From DASSBR01 sp035708085 (GTDB taxonomy: Bacteria > Pseudomonadota > Gammaproteobacteria > Natronospirales > DASSBR01): a stretch of DNA of 64,000 bases. The translations under genes were made by a program, and so were the position numbers. Shown here piece after piece: positions 1-9,224 of the stretch. Position 1 is the stretch's first letter. Every line of letters starts with the position of its first letter. The stretch lies in the NCBI GenBank assembly GCA_035708085.1, contig DASSTE010000028.1, forward strand, positions 20,610 through 84,609. Direction: 5' to 3'. The notes under the pieces were generated by a model that saw only the letters and a program-made list of their open reading frames with translations, was not told the DNA's origin and made no database searches.

Positions 1-152
1 TCTCCGGTTTGGCCGCTGTCGCCGCCGATCAGCAGCTTGTCGATCGGCACCCGGCGCATGCGGAGTTGCTGGCCAAGCGAGGAGACGCCCCGCCGCGGCA
101 CGGACAGAGCCCGCCGTGGCAGCCGGAGCGCGAAGTTGTAGGCGCGAGACAT
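1..152 (-). CDS. Partial N-terminus of an unidentified protein running off the left edge
   Basis: An open frame starts at an ATG whose first base is 152 and stays open to base 1, about 50 codons. A purine-rich site reading GGAAGGA precedes the ATG by about 7 bases, which supports a real start. The N-terminus is very basic (several Arg-Arg and Pro-Arg pairs) and then reads VPIDKLLIGGDSGQTG, a Gly-rich segment that looks like the start of a nucleotide- or cofactor-binding domain. I cannot name the family from 50 residues. It faces away from the GT2 gene at 298, so 153-297 would be a divergent promoter region. Confidence 0.5.
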   Translation of the reverse strand, partial: MSRAYNFALRLPRRALSVPRRGVSSLGQQLRMRRVPIDKLLIGGDSGQTG

Positions 153-189
153 ATTGGTTCCTTCCAATTGGGGTTCATCCTTGGCCGGA

Positions 190-195
190 AGTATA
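190..195 (-). promoter_or_regulatory. Candidate -10 box upstream of the left-edge gene
   Basis: The minus strand reads TATACT here, 5 of 6 matches to the sigma-70 -10 consensus, followed by TCC. It lies about 38 bases upstream of the ATG at 152. No good -35 hexamer sits at 16-18 bases, so this is tentative. The same TATACTTCC string recurs upstream of the minus-strand start at 4731 and in front of the tRNA gene. Confidence 0.3.
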
Positions 196-297
196 CCTGA
201 ACCGGCGGCGGACGAAATGTCTGCAAACGTCGTTCATATGTATTATGCTTGCGACCGATACGGAAATTGTCTCAAATGAAGAAGGGAAGCTCGCGCG

Positions 298-1296
298 ATG
301 ATTTCAGTCGTCATACCGCTCTACAACAAGGAGCGGCACATTGCCCGAACCATCCGGTCGATTCTTGCTCAAGACGATCCCGATTTCGAACTGCTGGTCG
401 TTGACGACGGCTCCACCGACAGCAGCGCCGAGCGGGTAAGACAATTCAAGGACCCCCGCATACGGTTGCTGCAACAGGGGAACCAGGGGGAATCCGGCGC
501 ACGCAACACGGGGTTGCGCCACGCGCGCTCCGATTACGTTGCGTTTCTCGATGCAGACGACCACTGGAAGCCGAACTGTCTCGGCGTTTTCCGTGCGCTT
601 GCGAGCCGCTTCCCGGAAGCGGTTGTACTGGGCGCGGGGTACGTTGAAGTGTTGAACGGCAAGCCCAGACGGACCATCATAAAGCCGGCGTGGACGGACG
701 ACGGACTGCTGGATTATTTCAAGACGATGGCATCCGGCGAGTCTCCCTTTTGCGCCTCGTCCGTGTGCGTCAAGCGGTCGGTAGCCCTGGAACTGGGCGG
801 ATTCAAGGTCGGCGAAGCGATGGGCGCCGATCTCGATATGTGGAGCCGGCTCGCATTGGCCGGTCCCATTGCCTATACGCCGGAACTGGTGGCGCATTAC
901 TGCCGGTTCGACGGAGAAGGCGCGATGAACAACAACTGGCGCATGCCCTCCCATACTCTCTGGCGAACGCTGAACGAGGCTCTGGCGAGTCCGGAACCGG
1001 CGCCAAGGCAGCATTCCTACATCCGGAGATTCCTGACCCGGAAGCTCATCGGCTACATGAGCGAAAACCTCGTACTGCGGGGCGAGGCGCAAACGGCTTA
1101 TTCGCATTTGCAGCCTTACGGGCAGGTTCTTCGGCCGGCACGACGGCTGCAGGTCCGCGCGTATGCAAATTTTCCTGCACCGATCGTCGTCTTTGTAATC
1201 CGCTGTTCGAGATTTTTCCGGACGCGATGCCACCTGCTGAAACTGGTATCGCACCGGCTGCTGGCCGGTAGCGCGAGCAGCCGGTCGGGCATCTGA
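298..1296 (+). CDS. Glycosyltransferase family 2 (GT-A fold)
   Basis: 332 aa. The N-terminus reads MISVVIPLYN, the opening strand of inverting GT2 enzymes. The metal and nucleotide-sugar motifs follow: DDG at residues 36-38 and the DxD-type DADD at about 85-88. These enzymes transfer a sugar from an NDP-sugar to a lipid-linked acceptor at the cytoplasmic face of the inner membrane. The ATG at 298 is preceded by AAGGGAAG at a good distance. The stop is 10 bases before the flippase start, so the two are probably one operon. The C-terminal 80 residues are basic and contain a hydrophobic stretch that may associate with the membrane. The sugar and acceptor cannot be told from sequence. Confidence 0.88.
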   Translation: MISVVIPLYNKERHIARTIRSILAQDDPDFELLVVDDGSTDSSAERVRQFKDPRIRLLQQGNQGESGARNTGLRHARSDYVAFLDADDHWKPNCLGVFRALASRFPEAVVLGAGYVEVLNGKPRRTIIKPAWTDDGLLDYFKTMASGESPFCASSVCVKRSVALELGGFKVGEAMGADLDMWSRLALAGPIAYTPELVAHYCRFDGEGAMNNNWRMPSHTLWRTLNEALASPEPAPRQHSYIRRFLTRKLIGYMSENLVLRGEAQTAYSHLQPYGQVLRPARRLQVRAYANFPAPIVVFVIRCSRFFRTRCHLLKLVSHRLLAGSASSRSGI

Positions 1297-1306
1297 CGGC
1301 GCGGCA

Positions 1307-2845
1307 ATGACAACGTCGAAATTGTTACTCAGAGGCGCAGGGCTGCGCCTCGTGACCATGGTGACGAGCCTGGCATGCTCGTTTTTCCTGGCGCCGTTCG
1401 TTATCCATTCGCTCGGCGATCGCTGGTACGGCCTGTGGGTGCTTATCGGCACGTTCATCAGCTTTTACGGCCTGCTCGATTTCGGCTTGTCCGCCGCGGC
1501 ACAGCGGTACCTCGCGCATGCCATTCCGCGCAACGATCCGGAAGAGTTGAACACGATTATCGCCGCATCGCTGTCGATGTTCTGCGCCATCGCCTTCCTT
1601 GCTGCGCTGGTGACGGTCGGAATTGTCCTCAGCGCAGCGTTCTTTGTGCACGATCCGTCCGATCTCGCGGTATTTCGCGAAGTGACGTTCATCATGGGAA
1701 TGAGCTTTGCCATCTCCCTGCCGTTCTATACGCAGTTCGGCATCATGACCGCCAACTTCCGCTTCGACTATTCGAATGGCATCCAGATCAGCAAAACGCT
1801 GCTGCGCACCGCCCTCTTCTTTCTGTTCCTGGAGTGGGGTTACGGCATCGTTGCGCTGGCGGTCATCACCATCAGCGTCGACTTGCTCGGGTACACGGCC
1901 TTCGTGCTGGTAGCCCGGCGGCTGGCTCCGTGGCTGGGGCTCAAGCGGCGTCATTTTCAACTGGCGAAGATGCGCGAGTTGTTCGGCTTCGGCATCTACG
2001 CCTTCGGTGCCCGTATCGCCGATACCATCAAGTTCGAAATCGACAGCGTCGTCATTGCCGGCACGATGGGACTCGCGCCAGTCACGCATTTCAATATCGC
2101 AACCAAACTCAACAGCTATTTCTTCAACGCCCTCAGCGGCGTTGTGCTCGCGCCGACCAGCGTCTATGCGCGCTATCTTGGCGAAAACAAATTTCGCCAG
2201 ATACGGGAAAAGTTTCTGATTTTCTCGCGCATCAACTCGATACTCGGAATCCTGGGGATCGGGGCGGTGCTTATTTTTGCGCGGCCATTCATCAGCCTGT
2301 GGGTCGGCAAAGAGTACCTGGACGCCTTCCTGCCATTGGTCATCATCATGGCGGCGCGCATTCCCGGCCTGACCCAAAGCCCCGGGATCGGCGTCATTTA
2401 TGCGATGGCAAAACAGAAGTTTCTGGCTTACATGAATCTTGGCGAAGCAGCCGTCAACCTGGCTCTCAGCCTGCTGCTGATCCGATGGTACGGTCTTATC
2501 GGGGTGGCATTGGGAACGGCGATCCCTTTGGTAGCAACGCGCCTCACGATTCAGCCCGTCTATATCTGCCGGATCATCAAGCTGCCGGTGAGGACTTTCG
2601 TCGCCGCAACGCTGCCGCTTTTGGTGACAGGCATCGCCGCGCAGTTACCGCTGGCCTATGTCATGGGTCATGTGCGACTGACAGCGTACTGGGAGATCGT
2701 CGCGTGGGCGGTCGGATACTACACGCCGTTGCTGGTACTGTTTTACGTGTTCATGCTGACGGCGGAAGAAAAGCAGATTCTGGCGGATGCCTTGCCGACG
2801 TGCCCGCCCAGGGTACGCGCACTGATGGGAGTCCGGCACAGCTGA
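1307..2845 (+). CDS. Wzx-like oligosaccharide flippase (MOP superfamily), copy 1
   Basis: 512 aa, dominated by hydrophobic segments consistent with 12-14 transmembrane helices. It has the Arg/Lys-containing first helix region (SKLLLRGAGLRLVTMVTS) and the FFLAPFVIHSLGD and GLWVLIGTF segments typical of MATE/Wzx polysaccharide transporters. The role is to flip undecaprenyl-linked repeat units to the periplasm. It follows the GT2 gene by 10 bases. It is closely similar along its whole length to the protein at 9225-10775, down to shared strings such as YGLWVLIGTF and FARPFISLWVG. The two are recent paralogues serving the same or closely related substrates. Confidence 0.9.
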   Translation: MTTSKLLLRGAGLRLVTMVTSLACSFFLAPFVIHSLGDRWYGLWVLIGTFISFYGLLDFGLSAAAQRYLAHAIPRNDPEELNTIIAASLSMFCAIAFLAALVTVGIVLSAAFFVHDPSDLAVFREVTFIMGMSFAISLPFYTQFGIMTANFRFDYSNGIQISKTLLRTALFFLFLEWGYGIVALAVITISVDLLGYTAFVLVARRLAPWLGLKRRHFQLAKMRELFGFGIYAFGARIADTIKFEIDSVVIAGTMGLAPVTHFNIATKLNSYFFNALSGVVLAPTSVYARYLGENKFRQIREKFLIFSRINSILGILGIGAVLIFARPFISLWVGKEYLDAFLPLVIIMAARIPGLTQSPGIGVIYAMAKQKFLAYMNLGEAAVNLALSLLLIRWYGLIGVALGTAIPLVATRLTIQPVYICRIIKLPVRTFVAATLPLLVTGIAAQLPLAYVMGHVRLTAYWEIVAWAVGYYTPLLVLFYVFMLTAEEKQILADALPTCPPRVRALMGVRHS

Positions 2846-2866
2846 AGCTGTCGCGGCCTGCAGCGC

Positions 2867-3826
2867 TCAAACGGCGGCCATGACCTTTTCCAATTGCAGC
2901 CGATGCCACGCGGCGCGTTTCCGGTAACGCCGGCCATTGCGAATGTCGCTACCGTACAGCGTCAGGTAGCGAACGGCGAGGCAGGCGAGCCGTGTCCGTG
3001 AGCTGCCGGTGCCGGTGCCGTACCCCTGTGAAAATGCCGAGCACGCCATTCGTGCAATCGACGGAAACCACATACCGGGACTTCGCATCGAGAACCGCAA
3101 CGCGGAGGATAAGCCGATCTCCATCGACACGTAGTCCCACCACGGCGTGGTGCGCTCGCACTCCGCAATCCCGAAGTCGACCACGGTCAACCGCGACGGG
3201 GACCAGAGGATGTTGATCGGGGCGAAATCGCCGTGGACCACGCAAGTTGCTTCGGGCTGAAGCGATTCGACCAGTGTCCACAGCCGGCGCTGATCGTCTT
3301 TCCCCAACAGCGCGACAAATTCCGGCCGCCTTTCGAGGTAGCTCTCGAGAGCGGGCTTCACCGGCCCGACATCCGCGGTGGTCGTGTGCCACTCCCGTAG
3401 CCATTGCCCGACGCGGATGCAGGCCTGCTCGAGGCTCGCCTTCCAGCGCAGCGCGTTGCCGCGGTCGGCCAGGCGGGGAAACGGGAGAATACACAGCCGC
3501 TCGATGTTCGGATCCGGTACCCGCTGCATCAACAACAGCTGGTGAGGTTCCGAAACACCGAGATAAGGAATGCAGACGTCCGGCCGCCCGGCATAGGCAT
3601 CGCGGGCAAATTCAAGCGCCTTTATCTGTCTCTTGAACGCGCCTGCGTCCGACCATTGTTTCGCCACGACGTCGACTGCGGTCTTCTGCGTATGCGCCCT
3701 CAGTATCCACGTGTTCGAATAAAGCCGCTCCTGGTGTTCTGCAATATCGACACGCTGCACCGGGTGATCCAACAGGGGCGCGAGCAGAGCCGCGAAATCG
3801 CGGTCTGTCGGCTTGGGGATCGTCAT
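2867..3826 (-). CDS. Kinase-fold phosphotransferase (APH/choline-kinase-like), copy 1
   Basis: 319 aa from the ATG at 3826; the frame stays open further upstream, but that part lies inside the methyltransferase gene. Kinase-fold signatures are clear: the HGD catalytic loop at residues 198-200 with the metal-binding Asn at 205 (HGDFAPIN), and the DFG metal motif at 217-219. A Lys at about 56 (VVAKQW) could be the ATP-anchoring lysine. This is the APH-like fold (Pfam APH family), whose members phosphorylate small alcohols, sugars or antibiotics. The start overlaps the stop of the upstream methyltransferase as ATGA, so the two are translationally coupled. An equivalent methyltransferase-kinase pair lies at 52186-53855. 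Substrate unknown; phosphorylation of a sugar terminus is one possibility. Confidence 0.78.
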   Translation of the reverse strand: MTIPKPTDRDFAALLAPLLDHPVQRVDIAEHQERLYSNTWILRAHTQKTAVDVVAKQWSDAGAFKRQIKALEFARDAYAGRPDVCIPYLGVSEPHQLLLMQRVPDPNIERLCILPFPRLADRGNALRWKASLEQACIRVGQWLREWHTTTADVGPVKPALESYLERRPEFVALLGKDDQRRLWTLVESLQPEATCVVHGDFAPINILWSPSRLTVVDFGIAECERTTPWWDYVSMEIGLSSALRFSMRSPGMWFPSIARMACSAFSQGYGTGTGSSRTRLACLAVRYLTLYGSDIRNGRRYRKRAAWHRLQLEKVMAAV

Positions 3827-4731
3827 TTCTTCTTGCAGACAAATGCCAGGTCGTGACAAAGCAGGCCCAGAAGGCCGAGACTGGCTCTGCGGGTCAATGC
3901 GTCGACTGCCGACTGCACGCTCCGCGGCCGACCGGCCTGCTCGAGCACGCGGCCGACAGTCGGCACATCGATCGCGGCGATGTCTTCGAGCGCCCGGCGA
4001 CGCGGATGCAGCGTGATGTGCGACACGGGCTGCTGGTAACCGGGAAACGGCACATAAGGGGTTGCATCGTTGAAGCCCGCCGTCCGCAGCATTCGGCGCA
4101 GGCTCCGCCACCCGTAGATGTACGTCTGGTACGGCGTGCCTTTCGAAGCCTTGCTCACCAGATGAGCCAACCACCGGGGCAATCCGTCGGCGAGTAACAG
4201 GCCGCTGTGCGGATCGCGCAGCATGCTGCGGGGGTGCCAGCGATTCTCGATGGCGAGATAGAACGTTCCTCCCGGCTTCAATACCCGGTGGATTTCGCGC
4301 AGCATACGCATCTGGCGCGCACGTGGATGTTCGCCGGCGTCGTTTACTCCGACCCACTCCAGGACCCCGACCACCACAACCAGATCGAAGGACCGATCGT
4401 CAGCCGGGAGTCCCGTGGCGTCCGCATGGCGGAAGGCCGCATTTTTTATACCGGCATCCCGCGTCAACGATTGGGCCAGCGCCACGTTGTCCGCATTTCC
4501 GTCGACGCCGAGCACTTGTTCGAACTCGCCCGCCAGGCCGCGGGAAATAATGCCGGCACCGCAACCAACATCCAATGCACGAAGGCGGGGACGCCCTTCC
4601 ATCTGCCTGCGCAGAAAAGCCATCAAGCCGGTATGGCGGGAATCCGACAAAATGTAATTCTTGTAGCGCCCATCCGGCACTTCCAACAAACGTCGGAACG
4701 AAAAAGCGGAAACTTCGGTGTGGGTGGTCAT
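3823..4731 (-). CDS. Class I SAM-dependent methyltransferase
   Basis: 302 aa. Motif I is LDVGCGAG at about residues 53-60. It is followed by an acidic residue at the end of beta-2 (VLGVDG) and motif IV/post-motif (FDLVVVVGVLEWV, HRVLKPGG), which defines a class I Rossmann methyltransferase of the UbiE/type-11 kind. Its stop overlaps the kinase-fold gene by four bases (ATGA). It is the first gene of a two-gene minus-strand unit, and a TATACT -10 candidate lies about 40 bases upstream. The substrate is probably a glycan or lipid-linked intermediate, judging only by location. Confidence 0.82.
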   Translation of the reverse strand: MTTHTEVSAFSFRRLLEVPDGRYKNYILSDSRHTGLMAFLRRQMEGRPRLRALDVGCGAGIISRGLAGEFEQVLGVDGNADNVALAQSLTRDAGIKNAAFRHADATGLPADDRSFDLVVVVGVLEWVGVNDAGEHPRARQMRMLREIHRVLKPGGTFYLAIENRWHPRSMLRDPHSGLLLADGLPRWLAHLVSKASKGTPYQTYIYGWRSLRRMLRTAGFNDATPYVPFPGYQQPVSHITLHPRRRALEDIAAIDVPTVGRVLEQAGRPRSVQSAVDALTRRASLGLLGLLCHDLAFVCKKK

Positions 4732-4768
4732 CCGAAAACTCCCTGTAAATTGATTCCTGTACGAAGGA

Positions 4769-4774
4769 AGTATA
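4769..4774 (-). promoter_or_regulatory. Candidate -10 box for the methyltransferase-kinase pair
   Basis: TATACT on the minus strand, followed by TCC, about 38 bases upstream of the ATG at 4731. The -35 region is not recognisable. The segment 4732-4873 is a divergent intergenic region shared with the plus-strand gene at 4874. Confidence 0.3.
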
Positions 4775-4873
4775 CAGGTCCGATCTCTGCCAGCGCAGCG
4801 CGGGGTTACCCGAGGCTACCTGGCTGCGAAACGAGATGAGAGAATAGCTGCGGATCCACGGAGGGATTGACAG

Positions 4874-6544
4874 ATGCTGCATTTCCGGTTTTTGCCGTTA
4901 CCTTCTCTTCCCAGGCTGGCGTGGTGCGCGATGGTCAAGCGCGGCAGCGACGAGATTCTCGTCGAGCACGGCGACTGGGTCGAGGTGCAGAGTACTTTTT
5001 TTGTCGAAGGCGCATGGGACGGCCCGTTTGCGCAAGGCAATCCCGCTCATGCATCGGTCCTGCTGGGATCCGCCGGGCAGATGGCCGGCGACGCAGCGAC
5101 GTTCTGCACCACCACACATACCAAGGAGCGCCTGCAAAGCATCCGCATTCGCGATGCGGTCCTGATCTCGAATTCGTTCAGTTACCTGCTCACCGCCGCC
5201 GGCGACACGGTCGACATCAATTACCGCCGTTATGAACGCGATTTCATGAGTTCGCTTAATGGCGTCAGGAAGTCGAAAAAGTTCGTCCCCACCGCAGCGG
5301 GCCGTCGAGTTCGGCTGCATTACAGCGAAAAGATACGCATCGACCGAAACCTTGATATCCGCACCGAACGCTATGGCGACGGCCCCGGCTTCAGCAGCTA
5401 CGAAGAGTACGTGGACATCGTGCACAACCTGTTGGCCCGCCTGCACGCCAACGCCGCCGACGCCGGACGTAAAGTGACGTATCGGCCCCTGTCCACCATA
5501 TCGACCGGCTACGACTCGCCGGCGGCCACCGTCTTCGCCAGGCGTCACGGCTGCAACTCGGCATTGACCTTCGTTGACGCGCGAACCGAGTACAACGATC
5601 CGGCGTGGGGCCCGGTAGATGCCAACGACAGCGGCATGGAAATTGCACGCTACCTGGGCGTCGAGGTGCGCACATTCAACCGCAGCGGTTATGACCAGCG
5701 CACTGATCATCCGGAGGCCGAATTCATTGCGACCGGCAACGGCGGCGATGACGTCATCATGTGCAACGCGGAGGAATGTCTTGCCGGCACGATGCTGTAC
5801 ACCGGCTTTCTCGGCGACGTCGTGTGGGATTACAACTCCGACCACCAGGAGTTGAGTCGCGATTACGTGTACAAGGATCCCTCCGGCGCCAGCTTCAACG
5901 AATTCAGGCTGCGTGTCGGCTTCATCCACGTTCCCGTGCCGCTGCTGACGTTTACGCGTCATCCGGAACTGCATCGGATTACCCGGTCGGAGGCAATGGC
6001 TCCCTGGCGCGTGGGCGGCAACTATGACCGGCCCATACCGCGGCGACTGGTCGAAACTTCGGGTGTGCCGCGACAGCTTTATGCACAGTCGAAGAAAGCC
6101 ATCACGCAGCCGATCTGGCTGCCCGTGGACTTCGAGAAAACCATGCTGCCGGCGTCCTACCGGGATCTTGTCGCCTACGCCGCGCACGCCGACAGGCATT
6201 CCTCGCCGCTGACGCGGCTCAAGACGCGCTTCGCCCCCCTGGTGCGGGATTGGCTGTTTCCTGTCGCCGCCGTCGTTATGCGAAACATAAACTGGTACGA
6301 CCGGAAGCTGGCGCGCTTCACCGGGCGAAGGCTGTTTCGGGATCTCAACCAGTCCCCGAACCAGGCGCGGTTCAGCAACCTGTACGGCACGCCCGCGGGC
6401 CTCAAATTCCACTGGGCGCTGGACAAGATCCGCCCGCGGTACCGGGGCACGGCTCTGGCCGCCGTCACGGCCGGATTCGGCCGTTCCGGCCTCGTCCGCA
6501 TTGACAGCCGCAGTCCGGCGGAAGATCATTTACTTTCAAAATAA
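4874..6544 (+). CDS. Asparagine-synthetase-like PP-loop protein, paralogue 1
   Basis: 556 aa. The PP-loop ATP-pyrophosphatase motif is present as STGYDS (residues 210-215), a variant of the SGGxDS of asparagine synthetase B. A downstream Gly/Asp-rich motif, GNGGDD (288-293), and GFLGD (311-315) resemble the family's second loop. The first 190 residues have no N-terminal Cys2, so no Ntn glutaminase is expected; they contain a conserved FCTTTHTKERLQS segment. The expected chemistry is adenylation of a carboxylate followed by attack of an amine or ammonia, but the substrate is unknown. The ATG at 4874 has a GGAGGG site 9 bases upstream. Paralogues lie at 6602 and 20074. Confidence 0.72.
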   Translation: MLHFRFLPLPSLPRLAWCAMVKRGSDEILVEHGDWVEVQSTFFVEGAWDGPFAQGNPAHASVLLGSAGQMAGDAATFCTTTHTKERLQSIRIRDAVLISNSFSYLLTAAGDTVDINYRRYERDFMSSLNGVRKSKKFVPTAAGRRVRLHYSEKIRIDRNLDIRTERYGDGPGFSSYEEYVDIVHNLLARLHANAADAGRKVTYRPLSTISTGYDSPAATVFARRHGCNSALTFVDARTEYNDPAWGPVDANDSGMEIARYLGVEVRTFNRSGYDQRTDHPEAEFIATGNGGDDVIMCNAEECLAGTMLYTGFLGDVVWDYNSDHQELSRDYVYKDPSGASFNEFRLRVGFIHVPVPLLTFTRHPELHRITRSEAMAPWRVGGNYDRPIPRRLVETSGVPRQLYAQSKKAITQPIWLPVDFEKTMLPASYRDLVAYAAHADRHSSPLTRLKTRFAPLVRDWLFPVAAVVMRNINWYDRKLARFTGRRLFRDLNQSPNQARFSNLYGTPAGLKFHWALDKIRPRYRGTALAAVTAGFGRSGLVRIDSRSPAEDHLLSK

Positions 6545-6601
6545 CGATATAGCGCGCATGGAAGCCACTGAGGAAATTCGCCCACCGTCCGGTCCAACAC
6601 G

Positions 6602-8221
6602 ATGTTCCGGTTGACGTTTCGCGCACTATCGGCGCTGCCGCGGCTGGCGTGGTGTGCGGAACTGACGCCCGACGGAGATATTTTTGTCGAGCACGGCCCG
6701 TGGGTCGAAACCGGCGACGATTTCTTCGCCGAAGGCGCCTGGGACGCGCCGTTCGAAGACGGCGCCATAGACCGGGCGGCCGTCGTGCTGGGTTCCGGCG
6801 GCCGGGTGCGGAACAATGAAGTAATCTTCTGCACCACGACCCACACGATGGAGCGCCTGCAGAGCGTCCGCGTCGGCGACCGCCTGTTCCTCTCGAACTC
6901 GTTCGCCTACCTCCTGCGTGCCACCGGCGACGGGCTCGATGTCAACTACCGCTACTACGAACGCGATTTCATGACGTTCCTGCGCGGGCGCCGGCGCGCG
7001 AAGCGCAGCGTGCCGACGCGGCTGGGCCGGCAGGTGAGCGTTTATTACGGGGAAAGGATCATCGTCGGCGGTGACCTGGCGATCCGCACCGAACCTTTTC
7101 CGCCCAGCCCGCCGTTCGAGAGCTACGAAGCCTACATCGCGGCGGTGACGGAACTGGTGTCGCGCCTGCATCTGAATGCAAACTCACCGGCAAGGGCGGC
7201 TCGCTACCAGCCGCTCTCAACGCTGTCGACCGGTTACGACTCGCCCGCCTGCACCGTGATCGCGAAGCATATCGGCTGCCGCGACGCGATCACAGTGACG
7301 GACGCGCGCCCGGACTACAACCCATACGGCCGGGCGCCCGGCGACGCCTCGGACGACGGCACGCAAATCGCCCGGCACCTGCAAATCGAGTTGACGGCGT
7401 ATCGCCGCAGCGCGTATCTCGACCGCGACGATTACCCGGAGGCGGAATTCATTGCCACGGGCAACGGCGGAGACGACGTGGTTCTCGCCGCAGCGGAGTC
7501 GGAGCTGGCGGGCAGAATGCTTTTCACCGGTTTTCTCGGCGACACTCTATGGGGCCTGCACCCGCTCGACGCCGATTCCAGCCGCAACTATGTGTATCAG
7601 TATCCGGCCGGCGGCACGCTGGGCGAGTTCCGCATCCGTACGGGTTTCATTCACGTACCGATACCGCTTCTGACTTACGCCAGCCAGCCGAGCCTGGTCA
7701 GGATCGCCCGCTCCGGCGCGATGGCTCCCTGGAGAATCGGGGGTGACTACGACCGCCCGATTCCCCGGCGGCTGGTGGAAAGCAGCGGCGTACCGCGAGC
7801 AATTTACGCTACCGAAAAAAAAGCGATAACCCAGCCGTTCTGGCTCCCGGTCGAAACCGCGGACCTCCGCAAGATGCTGTCGGCAAACTCTTACGACAGC
7901 TTGCGCGCATATGCCGGAAGCGCAGCGGTGATGTCGGCGCTCAGACTGCCCGGTAAACTCCGCACTTCGCTGGCGCGGCTGACGCCGCCCCGCGCCGCGC
8001 GATACGCCAACTGGTATACGTCCCTTCTGCATAAAAAGCTGGGCATACGGTTATTGCCCGAGCTGAGGACGGACCAGTTCACCCAGCGCGCACTCTTCGC
8101 CAGTCCGGCGGGGCTGAAGTTTCACTGGGCCGTCGAAAAAACCGGTGTTCGTTACGACACCACCCGCCATCGGTTGTCGAACCGGAGTTCTACCAGCCAG
8201 TCGCAGGCGGTAATCGCCTGA
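6602..8221 (+). CDS. Asparagine-synthetase-like PP-loop protein, paralogue 2
   Basis: 539 aa, collinear with the upstream 556-aa protein: LPRLAWCA near the N-terminus, FCTTTHTMERLQS, then the PP-loop STGYDS at residues 209-214, EAEFIATGNGGDDV, TGFLGD and GLKFHWA near the C-terminus. It also lacks an N-terminal catalytic cysteine. The gene starts 57 bases after paralogue 1 on the same strand, so this is a tandem duplication that has diverged. A run of eight A occurs in the coding sequence near 7815 (Glu-Lys-Lys codons), a possible slippage point, but the frame is intact. Function inferred only from the fold: ATP-dependent amide or peptide bond formation. Confidence 0.72.
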   Translation: MFRLTFRALSALPRLAWCAELTPDGDIFVEHGPWVETGDDFFAEGAWDAPFEDGAIDRAAVVLGSGGRVRNNEVIFCTTTHTMERLQSVRVGDRLFLSNSFAYLLRATGDGLDVNYRYYERDFMTFLRGRRRAKRSVPTRLGRQVSVYYGERIIVGGDLAIRTEPFPPSPPFESYEAYIAAVTELVSRLHLNANSPARAARYQPLSTLSTGYDSPACTVIAKHIGCRDAITVTDARPDYNPYGRAPGDASDDGTQIARHLQIELTAYRRSAYLDRDDYPEAEFIATGNGGDDVVLAAAESELAGRMLFTGFLGDTLWGLHPLDADSSRNYVYQYPAGGTLGEFRIRTGFIHVPIPLLTYASQPSLVRIARSGAMAPWRIGGDYDRPIPRRLVESSGVPRAIYATEKKAITQPFWLPVETADLRKMLSANSYDSLRAYAGSAAVMSALRLPGKLRTSLARLTPPRAARYANWYTSLLHKKLGIRLLPELRTDQFTQRALFASPAGLKFHWAVEKTGVRYDTTRHRLSNRSSTSQSQAVIA

Positions 8222-8243
8222 TGCGGCTTCGGGGTTGCAGGCC

Positions 8244-9179
8244 ATGACGGTGCCGCTGATATCGCTGGTTATCGCCACCTTCAACCGTGCGCGGCTGATT
8301 CGCGAAGCGCTCGACAGCGTCGCAGCCTCGACGATCGAGCCCGCGTCGCTGGTTGAAGTCATCGTCGTCGACAACAACAGTACCGACGACACCGCTGCCG
8401 TCATCGCGGCGATCCGCGACAAAGGGTATCCGTTTCCGTTGAAGTATGTCCTGGAAACAAACCAGGGCACTTCGCACGCGAGAAACAGGGGGATCAGCGA
8501 GGCGCACGGCAAATACGTCGTCTTCATGGATGACGACCAGCGCATTGACCCCGCCTACCTGGCGAATGTCGAAGCGGTTTTCCAGGAGACGGGGGCAGCG
8601 TGCGTCGGCGGCCCGGTGTATTACTACAATGCGAAGGACATTCCGCATTGGCTGGCGCCGATCCTCAAACACAAAGGGCAGGTCAATCATGGCGACAGTC
8701 CACGCACGCTCGAAGTAAACGGGCCCAAGCTGGGCGGCGGCAATATCGCCTTCGAACGTGACGCGCTCGCTGCCATTGGCCCCTACGATGTGCGGCTGGG
8801 CCATCATGGGGACGCTCTGGGCGGCAGCGAAGACTGGGAAATACAGGACCGGGCCATCGAGCAGGGCTATGTGGTGGCCTATCACCCCAAGCTGATCCAG
8901 TACCATTACCTGCGCCCCGAGCGGTACCGGAAACATTACTGGAGAAAGCTCTACTTCGCCTATGGACGAAGTCTCTACCTGCGCAACGACTGGCGTACCG
9001 CGAACCTTTTTCTGGGCGCACCGCGGGTGATGTGGTGGTTTCTGCTGACGCGGGATTTTCGCCGCCTTGTCAGGGCGTGGCTGACGCTGGATCGCGCGCA
9101 TACGTTTGAAAAGCAACTGGGGCTTTGGCTCCAGGCCGGCAAGATTTACGCGGCGCGCCAGGCGAGGCATGGCCGCTAG
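8244..9179 (+). CDS. Glycosyltransferase family 2
   Basis: 311 aa from the ATG at 8244; an in-frame TTG at 8235 is less likely. GT2 hallmarks: ISLVIATFNRA at the start, VVDNNSTDDT and the DxD region VVFMDDDQ, then a WxxQDRAIEQGY-type catalytic segment. It resembles the minus-strand GT2 at 11740-12663 more than the GT2 at 298: both share LVIATFNR/VVICTYNRS starts, SHARNRGI and a YRKHYWRK motif after the catalytic domain. It lies between the tandem PP-loop genes and flippase copy 2, all on the plus strand with short gaps, and is probably part of that operon. Confidence 0.87.
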   Translation: MTVPLISLVIATFNRARLIREALDSVAASTIEPASLVEVIVVDNNSTDDTAAVIAAIRDKGYPFPLKYVLETNQGTSHARNRGISEAHGKYVVFMDDDQRIDPAYLANVEAVFQETGAACVGGPVYYYNAKDIPHWLAPILKHKGQVNHGDSPRTLEVNGPKLGGGNIAFERDALAAIGPYDVRLGHHGDALGGSEDWEIQDRAIEQGYVVAYHPKLIQYHYLRPERYRKHYWRKLYFAYGRSLYLRNDWRTANLFLGAPRVMWWFLLTRDFRRLVRAWLTLDRAHTFEKQLGLWLQAGKIYAARQARHGR

Positions 9180-9224
9180 CCGGGCCCGGATACCGGACCC
9201 GTTCCGGGCTCCGGTGCATCAACC

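Noticed and set aside
4898..6529. A 543-codon minus-strand frame opposite the PP-loop gene
   Set aside because: Antisense shadow; no recognisable domain, while the plus strand has a PP-loop and a ribosome binding site.
7808..7824. Eight-A run in the second PP-loop gene as a phase-variation site
   Set aside because: The frame is intact, the codons encode conserved Glu-Lys-Lys, and nothing supports slippage.
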